Shown: one piece after another, positions 11,265-22,993 of the stretch
Position numbering within the stretch: position 1 is the first letter of the stretch
Layout: each line of letters starts with the position of its first letter
DNA from: Posidonia oceanica
Taxonomy: Eukaryota; Streptophyta; Magnoliopsida; Alismatales; Posidoniaceae
Assembly: GCA_037176725.1 (NCBI GenBank)
Contig: JAZBRS010000059.1
Span: 12,883,001-12,947,000 of the forward strand
Reading direction: 5' to 3'
Length of the DNA: 64,000 nt
Position numbers and translations under genes: made by a program
Notes under the pieces: generated by a model
Told to the model about the DNA's origin: nothing
Seen by the model: only the letters and a program-made list of their open reading frames with translations
The model's database searches: none

Positions 11265-14250
11265 ATGGCGGCGGCAACGGTGTTGATGAGACCTTCGACC
11301 ACCCACTCCTTCGCCACTCTCCTCCGGCGATGGTGGCGATGGCGGCGGCAACGGTGTTGATGAGACCTTCGACCACCCACTCCTTCGCCACTCTCCTCCT
11401 CCGCTCCTCCCGCCTCCTCCCTTCCTCCTCCTTCCCACGTCTCCACCGCCGGCTCCTCTCCACCCCACCTCGAACCCGTTTCTACTCCTCCATGGAACAG
11501 GGAGAGGAGGAGGAGGAGGACGGGTAGGTGAAGTGATTGTGTCGTTCCGGAGGAGACTGGGAGGCGTGAGGGCGGCGCAGGTGAATGTGCCGGGGTCGAT
11601 CGATTACCCCATGATGCAGTCCATGGAGACCAAGGTCCTAACTTTTTTTTTTTAAACACATGCTTCTGATTTGAGATTTCTGGGTTTTTCGTGTTTGCAT
11701 CTAACTCTGCTTTCTGTGATGGGTATGTTGCTTGTTGCGTTGAGAACATCATTTTGTTAGTGATTTCTAGAGCCAAGTTTCTGATATGGGGAGCACACTG
11801 AATAGTTTCTGAAGTCTCTGCTTCGAAACACATTGGTGGTCACATGAACACCAGTGTGTCGATTCCGTAACAAACACGCTTAGTAGTGTTATTCCTAACG
11901 GAGTTGTCCTCGATAGATCAGCGCCATATTTCGATGTCTATTTTGGTTAGTGCTTATGTGCTACATGATCCTATGTTACATAGAGATGGTGACGATACGA
12001 CATTTTGAAGTGTCACATTAGAACACCAAAGAAAAAAAGATTGTTAAAACTTAAAAAGTATTCTATGGTCTATAAAGACACAAGACAGGTACTTAGGCCT
12101 TTGGTAGTTTGAACTTGGCTCAGCATGATTATTGTAAGCGTGTAAATGCCAATAAAAATGATATGAAGTGTGATGGATGTCCTTGATGTGAATGCCGAAC
12201 TAGGAAAAGCGAAATGAAGAGATTTAGTAGTATATAATATAGACTCTAAAGAATGACATAAGCACTGATGACGAAGTTATGTCATATTTTATCTTATTTA
12301 GTAAATTAATGAGGGTGCATCAACTTTACCATAAGGACCTAATATATACCTTGTAAAGTCCTGTAGAACTTATTTTTGGTAAGTTCTACTCTATTGCTTT
12401 ATATGAGAATGGTGTTTGGGAAATGTAAGCCAGTTCTTTGTGGACCTTAAGGTTTAAACTGAGTTTAGATGTAAAAGAGGAATTTGGAGTTAAGATTTTC
12501 AGGGCTAGATCCAAAGCATTTAGATCGCAAAATTAACATAGAGTCACCGCTTTTCAGTGTCCAATGTGTTATAGTTCATGTTATTTGACATATTATAGAT
12601 GCATATGGTGCAGCTTCCCTAAGGGAAGTGGCATGTCATCTTATGTTATTTGACATTTTCACTAGCTACCTGCACTTATGATGAAAACCTTATTTTAGGC
12701 CATGGTATTTCTTGAATTTCCATATTATCCATGCAAGCTACTTCCACTTTTGACAGAGATTTTAACTTAATCCACAGTATTTCTTGAATTACTATATGTC
12801 ATCCATTCTTCGGTTGCTTGTGGTTCAAATATGAATTTCCTTCTATGGAAGAGTCCAATATGCTTGAACTTCCAACTTTGAATAGTCCCCACCTCCCAAA
12901 TCTGCAAAGAGGAGCATTACAATGGGTTAGCAGTTGAGTATGTTGCGATTTTTTTTTTTGAATACTCAGAAGCTTTCAATTTACACAAGGATGGTTTTGA
13001 AATGCCGCGCCACAGGGGTCAAAAGGATTTTTCTCCTTTTGGCAATATGAGTTTTGGTAGAAGGTGTGGGCAGCATGCAGTTGGTCATTAAATGTGAGAA
13101 GATTTTAACTCCTGGTGAAATAGGGGCCTTAGTTATGGAAGGGATAAGGAAACTTGGATTGTGCGAACAAATATGCATGCGGTGGCATGGTCAATTTGGT
13201 TAGCTAGGAACAAAGTTGTTTTCTCCAGAACACCCTGAGTGTGGATGTTGTGGTGGGCAGAGTTTTGTTTCTGGGGTCTTTCTGGTTGAAGTAGGTGCTG
13301 GGGTCATATTTTTGTTGGGGTACTTTTGATAGGCTTTTGTACTTGTAGCTTTGTCAGCTCTATGTTTTGTTTTGGGTAGGTTGATCATCTTGTTGCTGTT
13401 GCGCGCATACTGTGGTAGGTACACTGCTCTTACGTAAGCGTTGTATTTGAATTCTCTTTTTGGATGTTATCAATAAATTTGATGGCATCCCACATTACAT
13501 ATGGTTCATATGGACATAAAAATTTCCCCATAAAGTAGCATGTTTTGGCAACTAGGTGTCAAGTCACTCTTGTTGTTTCTTTAGTCAGCTTGATGCATTG
13601 ACGACCTTGCGTTTTTCGTTCATTAAGTGTATTATGCTCCAAAAAGGTCGTCCATCACAAGCCATGAGGTCTGATTTACCACTATTACCTAGGATCACTG
13701 GTGCTCAAGGTATACCAAAATCCAGTGATTTCAGAATGAATTACCGGAATTCAAAATTCTTGTTGACGACGATCCTAAATAATTTTTAGTAGACTAGAGG
13801 CTTATTGTGTCTGTCTCATGTCTAGCAATTTAGAGGAGTGTAATGATAGAGTTGGGGTAGGTCAGGGTTCAGAAAAGCAATAATCAGAATTGGTTTTGCC
13901 GGGAGATTGATTATCTAATTGGGTGATCAAATTAATTAATTGGAATTGGGAGATTGGTTACCAATCTGATTCATTGGACAATTAATTGGCCGATCAAACC
14001 AATTTTCTGAACATAGCGACAGATTACAGTTTGAGGATCATGCCACCCATGACATGCATGCACAAGGTGATTTAAACTTGTACTGTGAATTTACTGTTTA
14101 ACTCTCGTTTACTGGTTACCTTTTTTGCCGCACAAATTGTAGATGTCATATTCTTACATCATATTTTTCTGCATGCTAACAGATCAAGGAGGAACTGAAT
14201 GCAGATGTTGTAACTGTCAGGGATGCTTATGGAGATGGCCGACATGTCAG
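11265..14250 (+). pseudogene. BOLA4-type BolA pseudogene, copy A (exons 1-2 only)
   Basis: Homologous to the intact gene at 32108-39948. Exon 1 spans 11265-11634 and exon 2 spans 14183-14250 (68 bp, ending at a GTATGA donor). Three defects are visible. First, a 74-bp tandem duplication of the start region (11265-11338 repeated at 11339) moves the first ATG out of frame. Second, one C is missing near 11476 relative to copy B, so the frame from the ATGs at 11330/11339 ends in TAG at 11525-11527 before the BolA domain. Third, no exon 3 follows, because the duplicated segment ends at 15009. Exon 2 itself is intact and reads [19 protein letters not shown]. Exon 1 and intron 1 otherwise match copy B closely. 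It could still be transcribed but could not give a full BolA domain. Confidence 0.85.
13150..13500 (+). mobile_element. LINE (L1-type) 3'-end fragment in BOLA4 intron 1, copy A
   Basis: The + strand around 13180-13225 encodes [14 protein letters not shown], which resembles the conserved IWxARN motif near the end of plant L1 ORF2. It is followed by a frame broken by stops and by CAATAAATTTGATGGC, typical of plant LINE tails. The same fragment occurs at 33880-34225. Its left limit is unclear. Confidence 0.5.
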
Positions 14251-15009
14251 GTATGATAATAACTTCAAATGTCACTGATCCTTCCCTCCTTGGTGAAGAT
14301 TTACTCAAGTGTTTCTGTTAGTCTTAGCATTTAAGCTGAAAGGTACTCCATCGTTGAGGCAGAATAGATTTCCTGATGAGGAAAGATGGTGCATGACTCC
14401 ATGTAAATTAGACATTGGATCTTCAGAAGTATAGTTCAATAAATAGATGAGTCTCTAAGTACCTTTTGATCTTTTATGCAATAACGAATAACTTCTATAG
14501 CTAAATACCATATGAATCTCAAGTAAAAACTGTCACCTTCCAGCATTTTCTATGTCTATGGCTTTAATAAGAAATGACAGGTCAGGCAGGTCACACAGTA
14601 TCCCCTATTTGGAGGTAGCATTGAGTTTGGAGAAAAGTTTGAAGAGGGAATCTAGTTCCACATAATTTGCATGGGCAGGGTGGTGGATGGCCACACTCTC
14701 CACCACTGAAGAAATATCTGTAGTGCATTCAAGGTGCTAAACGACAAGCATAACTGTCAAAAACAAGAAAAAAGAAATCCCGAGAAAATAGAAAACTATA
14801 AATTGAAGTTCCCGTCCTCTCCCTTTTCTCTTTCATCCTTTTCCTCTTATGGAGCCCTTTACCAAGCAAGGATGCCCTTCTAGTTATTGTGCTCTGACCA
14901 ACATCTCTGAATGATGTTTTTAATATACACACCGCTAGCTCAAATGCTACCTTGTTACTAGAAATGTGAAGCCCTAATAGGCAGCATGATTACCAGCTGA
15001 AAAAGTTGG

Positions 15010-17175
15010 TGGTGTGTATTGTTGGCGAATTTTGTCAGTTTTAAGTCTGGAACTAAGTTATCATTTGGTTGGTTTTGCTAATGAGTTGGGATCTGAAACT
15101 TCTTTATACGCCGCACGAGCTCAAGTGGGAGAAGAAGAAGAATAATAAGAAGAAGAAGAAGACGGAGATGAAGAAGAAGAAGAGATATAAAGCGCGTGCG
15201 GAGGAAGAAGAAGACGCAGGAGAAGAGAGGAGGAAGAGAATCCTGAGAGGTGAGGAATGAGAGACTCAAAGAGGGAAAGAGAATTGTGAGTGAGAGCGGG
15301 AGAGAGGTCGTCGTTGCTGCCATCTCCGTGCCTCGCGTGTGTGGGGTCGATCGTCGGTGAACGGTACACACCCACTTATCTCTCCTCTCCTTATTTTAAT
15401 GCATTATGATGTGGTTGTGCTTGGGATCCCACAAGTGGGATCGTATGGCCGCGACAGTCAATGAAGGCTGCATGCAGGGGATGGGTTTCGCGAGTGAATC
15501 CATCCCATTTGTGTGATTTTTAGTCGATTCTTAGGTGGATCGGTATGTTTGAAGTATGGACGTGTGGATTGTAGTTTAAATTCCAGTTTTTTGCAAGTTT
15601 TGTGTTTGCCTAGCTCGTTTATTGCAGGGATTAGTGTTTGGGTTCCGGGCTACATGCTCTAGTTTTTCGTAGGGCATTTGTAGCACTAGGGGCGCGGGGG
15701 ACCAGCATGTGTTCCCTGCGCATGTCCTTGGTGCGTAGGAGTGGCACGTACTCCCAACGCATCCCCTTCAATGGGTGTTGTAGAGAGTTTCCTCGTAGAT
15801 TTTCTTGGCCACCTTTGAGTGGTATTTTGTGGCTTTTTGAATGATGTTTTGCGTGGCTTTTTTTGTGGAATTTTGACATGAGATTTTGTGTAGAGTTTTG
15901 TGATTTGGGGTTGGCTTTTGTGTAGAGTTTTGTGTGGTAATTTGTGATGCTTTTCGAAATGATTGTGAAATGATTTTGAAATTGTTTTCATAATGGTTTT
16001 CTAAAGAGGATTTGGAAAAAAAATGCATAAGTTTTGCAAAGGTTTTGAAAAATGATTTTTCTAGATTTTCCATTGTTTTAGTAGGAATCACAAGGGTCGT
16101 AGGATCATACTGCCGGACCAAAGATGATTGATACCTCTAGAGGGTCAGGTGTGAGTTCGGGGTCGTGGTTGCCGTGTTGTGCGCCAACAGGGTCAGGGGT
16201 AGAGTCCCTGGGAGACCCGAGTGCAATGCTGATAGGGTTAGGGGTTGAGTCCCTAGGTGGCCCGGACACCGAGGACGCCTAGAGGGTGTACCTTGTGTTT
16301 GTCCACGAGTGAACCTGTGGAGGGTTCTTAGAGTATGAACCGCGGACGGAGGAGCCCCTGCATAGGGTGGCTTATCCATGACAATGCAGTACGCTTTGGC
16401 GGCTACTTGTGGGCTGATCGATCGCTTGTGGCTAGAATGACACGACAGGTTTTTACGCTGTGTGCGTGAGTTGTGGTTTTGAGCACTGCTTCAGGCTTTC
16501 AGGCTCTGGTTTAGATGAGACCATAGTTTTGTGATTGGTATTTTCTTAACTCTGATTCTGTTTCCAGGCTCTGATTTAGAGGAGACCTTAATTTTAGTGA
16601 CGTGGTTTTGTACTGGTTTTTGGACATAGTTTGGCGTAGAGTAGCTATTCCTAGGGTGCATAAAGAGATTTCAAAGATGCACGTGTTTTAAAAAGAAAAG
16701 AGAAATGGTTTCGAAAAGTATGTTTTAAAAAAAGAAAAGATAAATAATTTCGAAAACATGTTTTAAAAAGGGATTTCAATGCTTGTCTGCAATAGAGTTT
16801 GCAGGTTTTGGTTCCTTTGCAAGTTTCAGATTTGGTGCTGTTGAGAGGGGCAGCATGTGGTTTGGGGAGCTGAATGGAAATAGCTCTAATCTTGGTTTGA
16901 TGTTTTTAGTAGGTTGATAGGCGTGTACTGAGTGACTTTTAAATGTCACTCATGTGTATTTTAATGATTTTCTTATAGATGCAGATATATGAGTAGTAGT
17001 CAAGTCTAGTGCATATAGCGAAAATCATGTAGCCGCACACCATAGGTTCTGGGTAGATTTAGTATTTATTTTTTGTTAGTTTAATTTAATTTATTGTATT
17101 TATTTTAAAGTTATTTATTTAATAATAGCTCTAGGTGGGATAGGATGTTAGATTGTGACGTCTAAGGGCGTTACA
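15010..17175 (-). mobile_element. Truncated Del-like LTR, reverse orientation
   Basis: Read on the - strand it starts TGTAACGCCC at 17175 and shares layout with the 6449-9471 LTR, including a GGTGTGTACC stretch followed by a GAA/CTT-rich tract (15130-15240) near its 3' end. No target duplication can be matched, because its other end coincides with the right breakpoint of copy A. ORFs on both strands here lack homology I can see and are LTR shadows. Confidence 0.6.
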
Positions 17176-17743
17176 CTACATGTACATATCAAATTGCTCA
17201 CTACGAGCTTCAATTCAAGAAACTATAGGACAATTGGAGGAAAGATGCATCAGATGCTCAATTGCATACATCAAATTAAAAAAATTTGAAATATAAACCA
17301 GCAAGGAAATGTACATCCTGCTAATTGCAGACAATTTTCGGATAAGATGAAATCATGGGAACTTGTCATGCATGATCCAACAAGAAGCTCAAAATTTGAA
17401 CCCAATACATTGCCTACAATACTCAAAATCTAAAAACATGAAAAAACAATCCAAAATTCACAAGATTAATCATTAACAAATTAACACTGTCAGTCCCCTA
17501 GTTGAAATGACATCTAACTAGCATAAACCACCAAACAAAGTAACTTCTAAAGCAAATAGCATCAATATAAAGCTACAAATGTTTGTTCTCCCAAATATTT
17601 CTTCAACCAACCATTCACTACACTTTTTTCCTCTAAAACCCACAAAAAGGTGTGGATCCCGAATACATACCTTTGTCAAACTTTTTACTACCAAGGTCCA
17701 TTCCAATAACCTCAAAGATATCCTCATAAAGAAGGTCAGCCAT
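17176..17743 (-). pseudogene. RPB8-like pseudogene, exons 1-2, cut by a Del-like LTR
   Basis: On the - strand exon 1 (17743-17671) encodes 24 residues starting MADLLYEDIF, with the same split Val codon and GTATGT donor as the 4285-4531 fragment. Exon 2 begins at 17222 after a TATAG acceptor. It carries a stop where the other copy has Arg (TGA at 17217-17215), then reads IEARSEQFDMYM and runs into the LTR at 17175. FDMYM fits the RPB8 consensus better than the other copy, so this is nearer the source gene. Its intron also holds ~320 bp (about 17340-17660) missing from the 4.3-kb copy. Nothing downstream of exon 2 survives. RPB8 is the oligonucleotide-binding-fold subunit shared by nuclear RNA polymerases. 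Confidence 0.75.
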
Positions 17744-18290
17744 CCTCTCGAAAATATGTCACCTCTCGCTTGAAGACATCAGAAAAAAAAATCCCATTAA
17801 GACTTGCACAAGAACCACAACTCACCGTAAAAAGGAGAAAAACAAATACCAAATCCAAAAAACCTAGGAGAAAGCATGCAAAGAACTAGAACAACCGGAA
17901 GAAGATCGATAGAAGCGGGTTGAGAGTGAAGACTCGATCGATGTTCTTTTTGAATTTGTGGAGAAGAAGGGAGTGGGGAGTTCGAGAGAGTGAGTGAGTG
18001 TGTGTGTGTGTGTGTGTGTGCGCACACGCACACGTGCATGCGTTCACCAGCAGCTATGACTTCGGTAGCGGCGACGGTGGCGGCGATGGTGGCAGAAGGA
18101 GGAGGATAGAGGAGAGGGTGGTGGAAGGAGGAGGAGGGTAGAGGAGAGGGTGGCGGAAGGAGGAGGGTAGAGGAGAGGAACTCGAAGAGGGTGGTTGAAT
18201 CAGGAGGAAAGAAAGAGAGAAAGTCCTTGTGATAAGTCTCGCTAACATTTTACGAGTATATGTCTTTGCGAGTTGTCTTTGCAAAATGTA
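17744..18290. other. 5' flank of the RPB8-like pseudogene with Z-DNA-prone tract
   Basis: Homologous to about 4532-4840 in copy A. Holds a (TG)n/CGCA tract (perfect alternation 18000-18043) and a minisatellite of GGAGGAGGGTAGAGGAGAGG-type units at 18090-18180. No gene. Confidence 0.6.
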
Positions 18291-20182
18291 GAATTTTTAA
18301 TAATAATTATTATTTAATTTTATATTTTAAATTGTGTAAAATATGTTGTTAGTCTAATATCTATACTTCTTTTAGAAATAGGAATATGAGTTGAAGGCAT
18401 ATTAAAAGCATAGCATATGATACACCAAATTAACGTCTAATGTAACATAATGTCCTTTCATCTTTTTTTATAAAGATTTATATATAATATGTTATTTATT
18501 ACCACATTTCATGTTCACAAAGTTAAATATTTCTTCAAGTTACAGTTTAATTCATCTCCATTTAATCTTGTGTTTTTCTAAATAAATTATTTTATAGTTA
18601 ATTTCTACTTGACAATTAAAGAAATAATCAAGACTAATATTGGAATTATTATAATGTTTATAGAAATATGTTTGTCTATTTTAAACTATAATTTGATTGA
18701 GAATATGTCCTTTTTAGAAACGTAAAACTCCTTGTATCGATAATATGTTACTACTTTTTAACACCCTCTTATTAAATCATGTGACTTCTTCATGTAAACC
18801 CTAATTCATATTACATGACAATCTTTAATATTTCTTAGAATAAATATATTTTAAAAATTATTAACTATGTAGACTAATAATGTTATATTAAATAATATTT
18901 TGAGACTTGTACTTTTAGTCATTTAGTTTTATAATTTATACAAAAGTTTATTTCAAATAAATGAATAATTAATGTCAAGTTCGAACATAATCCTATATTT
19001 TTGTATTACATTTGAAAATATATTTGTAAACATTACAAATGAAAAAATATAAAATAAAATTTAATAACTTATATTTTACAATTTTATTATTAAGAATGTA
19101 GAGTCTGGTTCGCTAGTCTATATATATCTATTTGTCTACGGCCACTATGTCAAGCCACTCAACATCGTAAAGTCAATTTGTTGCAAGCCCTTACGACTAC
19201 GGCGATATCCATATGTCCTTGTGTTGCATACATTTACATCTTTAAGTTAGCATAGTTGCATAGAACTAGCATAAGGGATAAAACATCAGGTCTGTATCAT
19301 ATCCTATGTTTTACATGTACTTTTTAACGTACAATATACTACATGCCCAAGAATTAATATATTATATTTGGTCTCTATTTCAGGAGAAGAGATGAAACAG
19401 ATTGACAAAAACATTGAAACCTCCAACTGAAGCATGTATCGAGTTAGAGTAAGAAGAGTCCACATCATTCAAAGATATCTTTGAGGATCGGTATCAAAGC
19501 AAATTTCGTATCACATTGATGTTGGCGTATATGGAGTGTTGTTTTCTTTCTAGAAAGCAATAGAAATATAATGTTATGAAACTTTTTCTTGTTATTTAAA
19601 ATAGCTCATCTTGTTGTAAACACTGATTCTTTATTTTGAATCATTAGATGAACCGAAGCTCGAGAAACCATAGTGGAGAACAGCTAAGGACGCCATTTTG
19701 ATACGTATATATTTTACAACAATGTCAAACAAAAAGATGAGATTCTTTTGACTACTTTATTATATAGGAAACCTTATTTATTGTACATTGTAAATATTCA
19801 AGTAGCATTTTTCTCTTCGTATTTTTTTGGAACTTTGAGCTTTATAAATCCTTTCCTTTATGGTTCACAAGAAAAAATAAAAAGAAGATGCATATCGCAA
19901 AATGTGTAAGAAGATGAATTGTCGTCATTTTTAAACATTGCTAATTATATAAGAATGTTGTAAATTTATCATCTAATCCTACAAATACCTAACTTCACGA
20001 CTAGAAAAGGCCGAGTTTTGTTACTTCATTCGTTAACTTGGAGCTTCTTAACCTTATTCCATTGGTTTTTCCATTGGAGTTATTTAATCATGTGTGTAAA
20101 TATATACCTAGGTTTAGTTTTGGAATGTGAATCGGTTCTTACCTAATTTTATTCGATTTTGGATTTGAGTCTAGTTTTATAC
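18291..20182. other. AT-rich spacer, nothing recognised
   Basis: Very AT-rich on both strands with stops in all frames; no ORF of interest, RNA gene or terminal repeat found. The stretch 19130-19700 is less AT-rich but matches nothing I know. Confidence 0.6.
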
Positions 20183-20190
20183 TCTAAGAT

Positions 20191-21793
20191 TAGGAGTGGG
20201 CACCCAAACCGTCCAAATCGATTAACCGAACCATTTTTAGTGGTTCAGTTCGATTTTTCAAATCAGTGATTCGGTTTGGTTTGAAATATATCCAAACCGA
20301 ATCATACAGTTTAGTTTGTGGTTTCAAGAGCGGTTTAACCGAACTGAACCGAACTACAGCCAATATAGCTTAATAGTTAATAGGTTATATATGTTAATAT
20401 GTTATATGTATATTAAATATTTAAAAGAATATAAACCATTAAACCTAACGAGTGAAGAGTAACCTAATACCCTATTTCACGTCGTCCCTCACTTTTTTCT
20501 TTCACTCTTCGCCTTCCTCCAGTCTAACATCTCAAATCTCAAATCTCTCCGTGAGAGCCAGTCATCACTCATCAGCCACCACTCCACGACGGACGCCCAC
20601 GCAATCAGGATACCGATCTCGCCCTCGCTGGTCTTGCCCTGTTCCTCTTCCTTCTTCCTCCACTCCTGACTCCTCCACGCCGGTTTCACCCTAATCCTCT
20701 TCCCTCTTTCTCCAGACTCCACTCCCGACTCCTCCACGCCAATCTCGCCCACTAGAGTATCTGACTCCCTCTTCCTCCATGCCGATCTTGCCCACCAGAC
20801 TCCCTCTTCCTCCACTCTGGACTCCTCTATGCCGGTCTCGCTCACCTAACTCCCTCTTCCTCCACTCCTGACTCCTCCTGTCCTCTACGCCGATCTTACT
20901 TCCAGACTCCCTCTTCCTCTCCAGTATTCTTGTCGGACGCCGAACCGCCCCTGCGCCCCACGCCAGACTTCCTCCTCCACCGGTCACTGCCCCACACCGT
21001 AGGACGTCAGGACACATTATTGATCATGGCGGTGGAAAATATTATTATTTATTTAGATCTTATTTGTCTTGAAGATATTTCATTTTAACTTTTTGTTGAA
21101 GACAATGTTATCTTTTAGATGAGAATTTTTATCCAATGAATTTGTTAAATCTGCAAGTCTTGATTGTCTGTTTTACACTTCACTGAATCTTTTTGTGAAG
21201 CATACAGGTCTTGAAGAGATGGTGTTCTGTTATCTATTTGTTGAATACATGTCTTTCTTTGAAACCATGTCCTACGAAATCCATTGTAAATTCTGGTACT
21301 TGTGTAAATAGTACTTGAATATGATAACAATTCATGTCTTGATTGTTGAGTCTATTTTTATTGTTGAATATATTCAGGTCTCTCTTCTTCTTCTTTCTAC
21401 AAACACCTCCATAGCACAACTCATACTTGCTAATGGGGACATTTATGGAATCTCCGACCACATTTATTTAGATAATGTTATTCTTTTACTAAATTATGTT
21501 TAATTGTGGATGACTTGATGTGGTTGTGGTTAGTAACTTAATATACTGATTAATTTTTTTCTATGTTATATCTGGTTATATTCTTTCATTTTTTACTATC
21601 AACATTTTATTTTTTCTATATGTTTTGTTAAATGGTTAAACCACAAACCGAACCGAACCGAACCGATTTTGAGTGGTTCGGTTTGGTTCGGTTTCAATAG
21701 GTAAAATGGTTCGATTTGGTTTAAAAATTGTTCAAACCGAATCATATGGTTTGGTTTGTAGTTTTGCCTCAAACCGAACCAAACCCACCCCTA
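20191..21793. mobile_element. Non-autonomous hAT element (1603 bp) with perfect 8-bp TSD
   Basis: Ends are TAGGAGTGGGCA and ACCCACCCCTA, with an identical 8-bp duplication TCTAAGAT on both sides (20183-20190 and 21794-21801). Both subterminal regions are packed with AACCGAACC and its reverse GGTTCGGTT, arranged so the ends can pair. Instead of a transposase the middle holds a GC-rich block (20470-21010) made of degenerate repeats around CTCCTCCACGCC. The ORFs there are repeat artefacts. Confidence 0.9.
20620..20930. repeat. Minisatellite inside the 1.6-kb hAT element
   Basis: At least five degenerate units built on CTCCCTCTTCCTCCACTC then GACTCCTC and a CGCCGATCT/CGCCGGTCT segment. Unit length varies around 50-60 bp. 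It is unrelated to the subterminal AACCG repeats. Confidence 0.7.
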
Positions 21794-22335
21794 TCTAAGA
21801 TTCTACTAGCACGTTATCAAGGAGTCTGACCTTTTCACTTAAAAGATAATGTTAACCTAGTTGAACCGCTAAGTTGCAAATAAATGTGTTTTGACCTTTT
21901 CATTTAATGATAATTCATTACTAAATCCAATTGCAGCGAACCTACATAGGCTTATTTTGTTATATTAACCATGCATTTTATCCAAAAATATTTATCAAGA
22001 CCAATTCTAGTTAAAAACGACTTTACAATTGTGACTAACATGAAAATGGATAACCAATGGGATTAATGGGAGAGTGTTTTGTAGTTTACATTTCTCATAG
22101 CAAACTGTTTTGAAAAATGATAAGCTATTATGAATAGTGGGGCTGCGTTTCTGGTTCTTTTTATATATTCACCATAATAAACAATTGATTAGATTAAGTT
22201 TGTTATAGTTGACTAATGACTACAATCCTTACTATTTATAGGAATTCCATTAATAAAATATGTAGTCTAAATGAAACAATTTTAATTAATGCAAGAACCA
22301 TCTAGATTGGTTGGTCATGAGTGGTTACTAGCCAA

Positions 22336-22985
22336 TAAGGGTGTAAATGGTGCGAATACAGAGTGGATCTACTAATATCTAAATCCAAATCCAAAATTTT
22401 TCATCCGCATCCGAATTCGTATCTGTATTCGAATGAATGTTTATTTTGACATCTGTATCCGAACCTGTTGGATACATCCGGATTCGATTATTATCTATAT
22501 TCGATCGAAAAATCCGAATGCGGATAAATCTGTATCCATATCCGATAAACGTCTGATATCAAATATCTAAAATATCTGAGATATCCAAAATATTCAAAAT
22601 ATAGTTAAATGTAAACAATAAATAATAAACCTATAAGATCTTTTCACTAGTATATAACCTATTTTTATAGGAATTAAATGTAAATAACAAATTAAAATAT
22701 AAAATTAAAACTAAAATATATATAAAGATAATTGATTACTTATACATTAGATGGATTCGGATACAGATATAGATGCGAATATTTTACAAATACGAATATT
22801 TATCAGATATGGATTTTTTCGAATCAGATGTATCAACATCCGTATTGATGTATTAACATCCGTATTCAATCCAATTTTTTTCATATCCGAGTTTGCTCAG
22901 TTGGATTTTTTTAGATAAAAATCCAGGAATTCGAATGCAAATTCGGAGTGGATTTTCAATTCTAGGATATCCACTAACACCCCTA
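22336..22985. mobile_element. Non-autonomous hAT element, copy B
   Basis: Same ends (TAAGGGTGT, ACACCCCTA) and location as the copy A element at 159-808. The left target duplication is CTAGCCAA (22328-22335); the right one has drifted to GTAGCTAA (22986-22993). Confidence 0.85.
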
Positions 22986-22993
22986 GTAGCTAA

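Larger units (their letters stand above)
1..15009 (+). repeat. Segmental duplication, copy A
   Basis: This segment is repeated at 22178-35709 in the same orientation. The left ends align with a constant offset of 22177 bp (both hAT elements start exactly that far apart). Similarity is high by eye throughout, apart from the indels listed separately. Copy A may begin left of the window. Its right end is sharp: both copies read through GCTGAAAAAGTTGG and then diverge at 15010 and 35710. Shared content is an hAT element, a cysteine-rich peptide gene and BOLA4 exons 1 and 2 with intron 1. Confidence 0.95.

Noticed and set aside
11195..11833. 212-codon - strand ORF over BOLA4 exon 1
   Set aside because: Antisense shadow of a GC-rich exon; the + strand has the supported gene structure.
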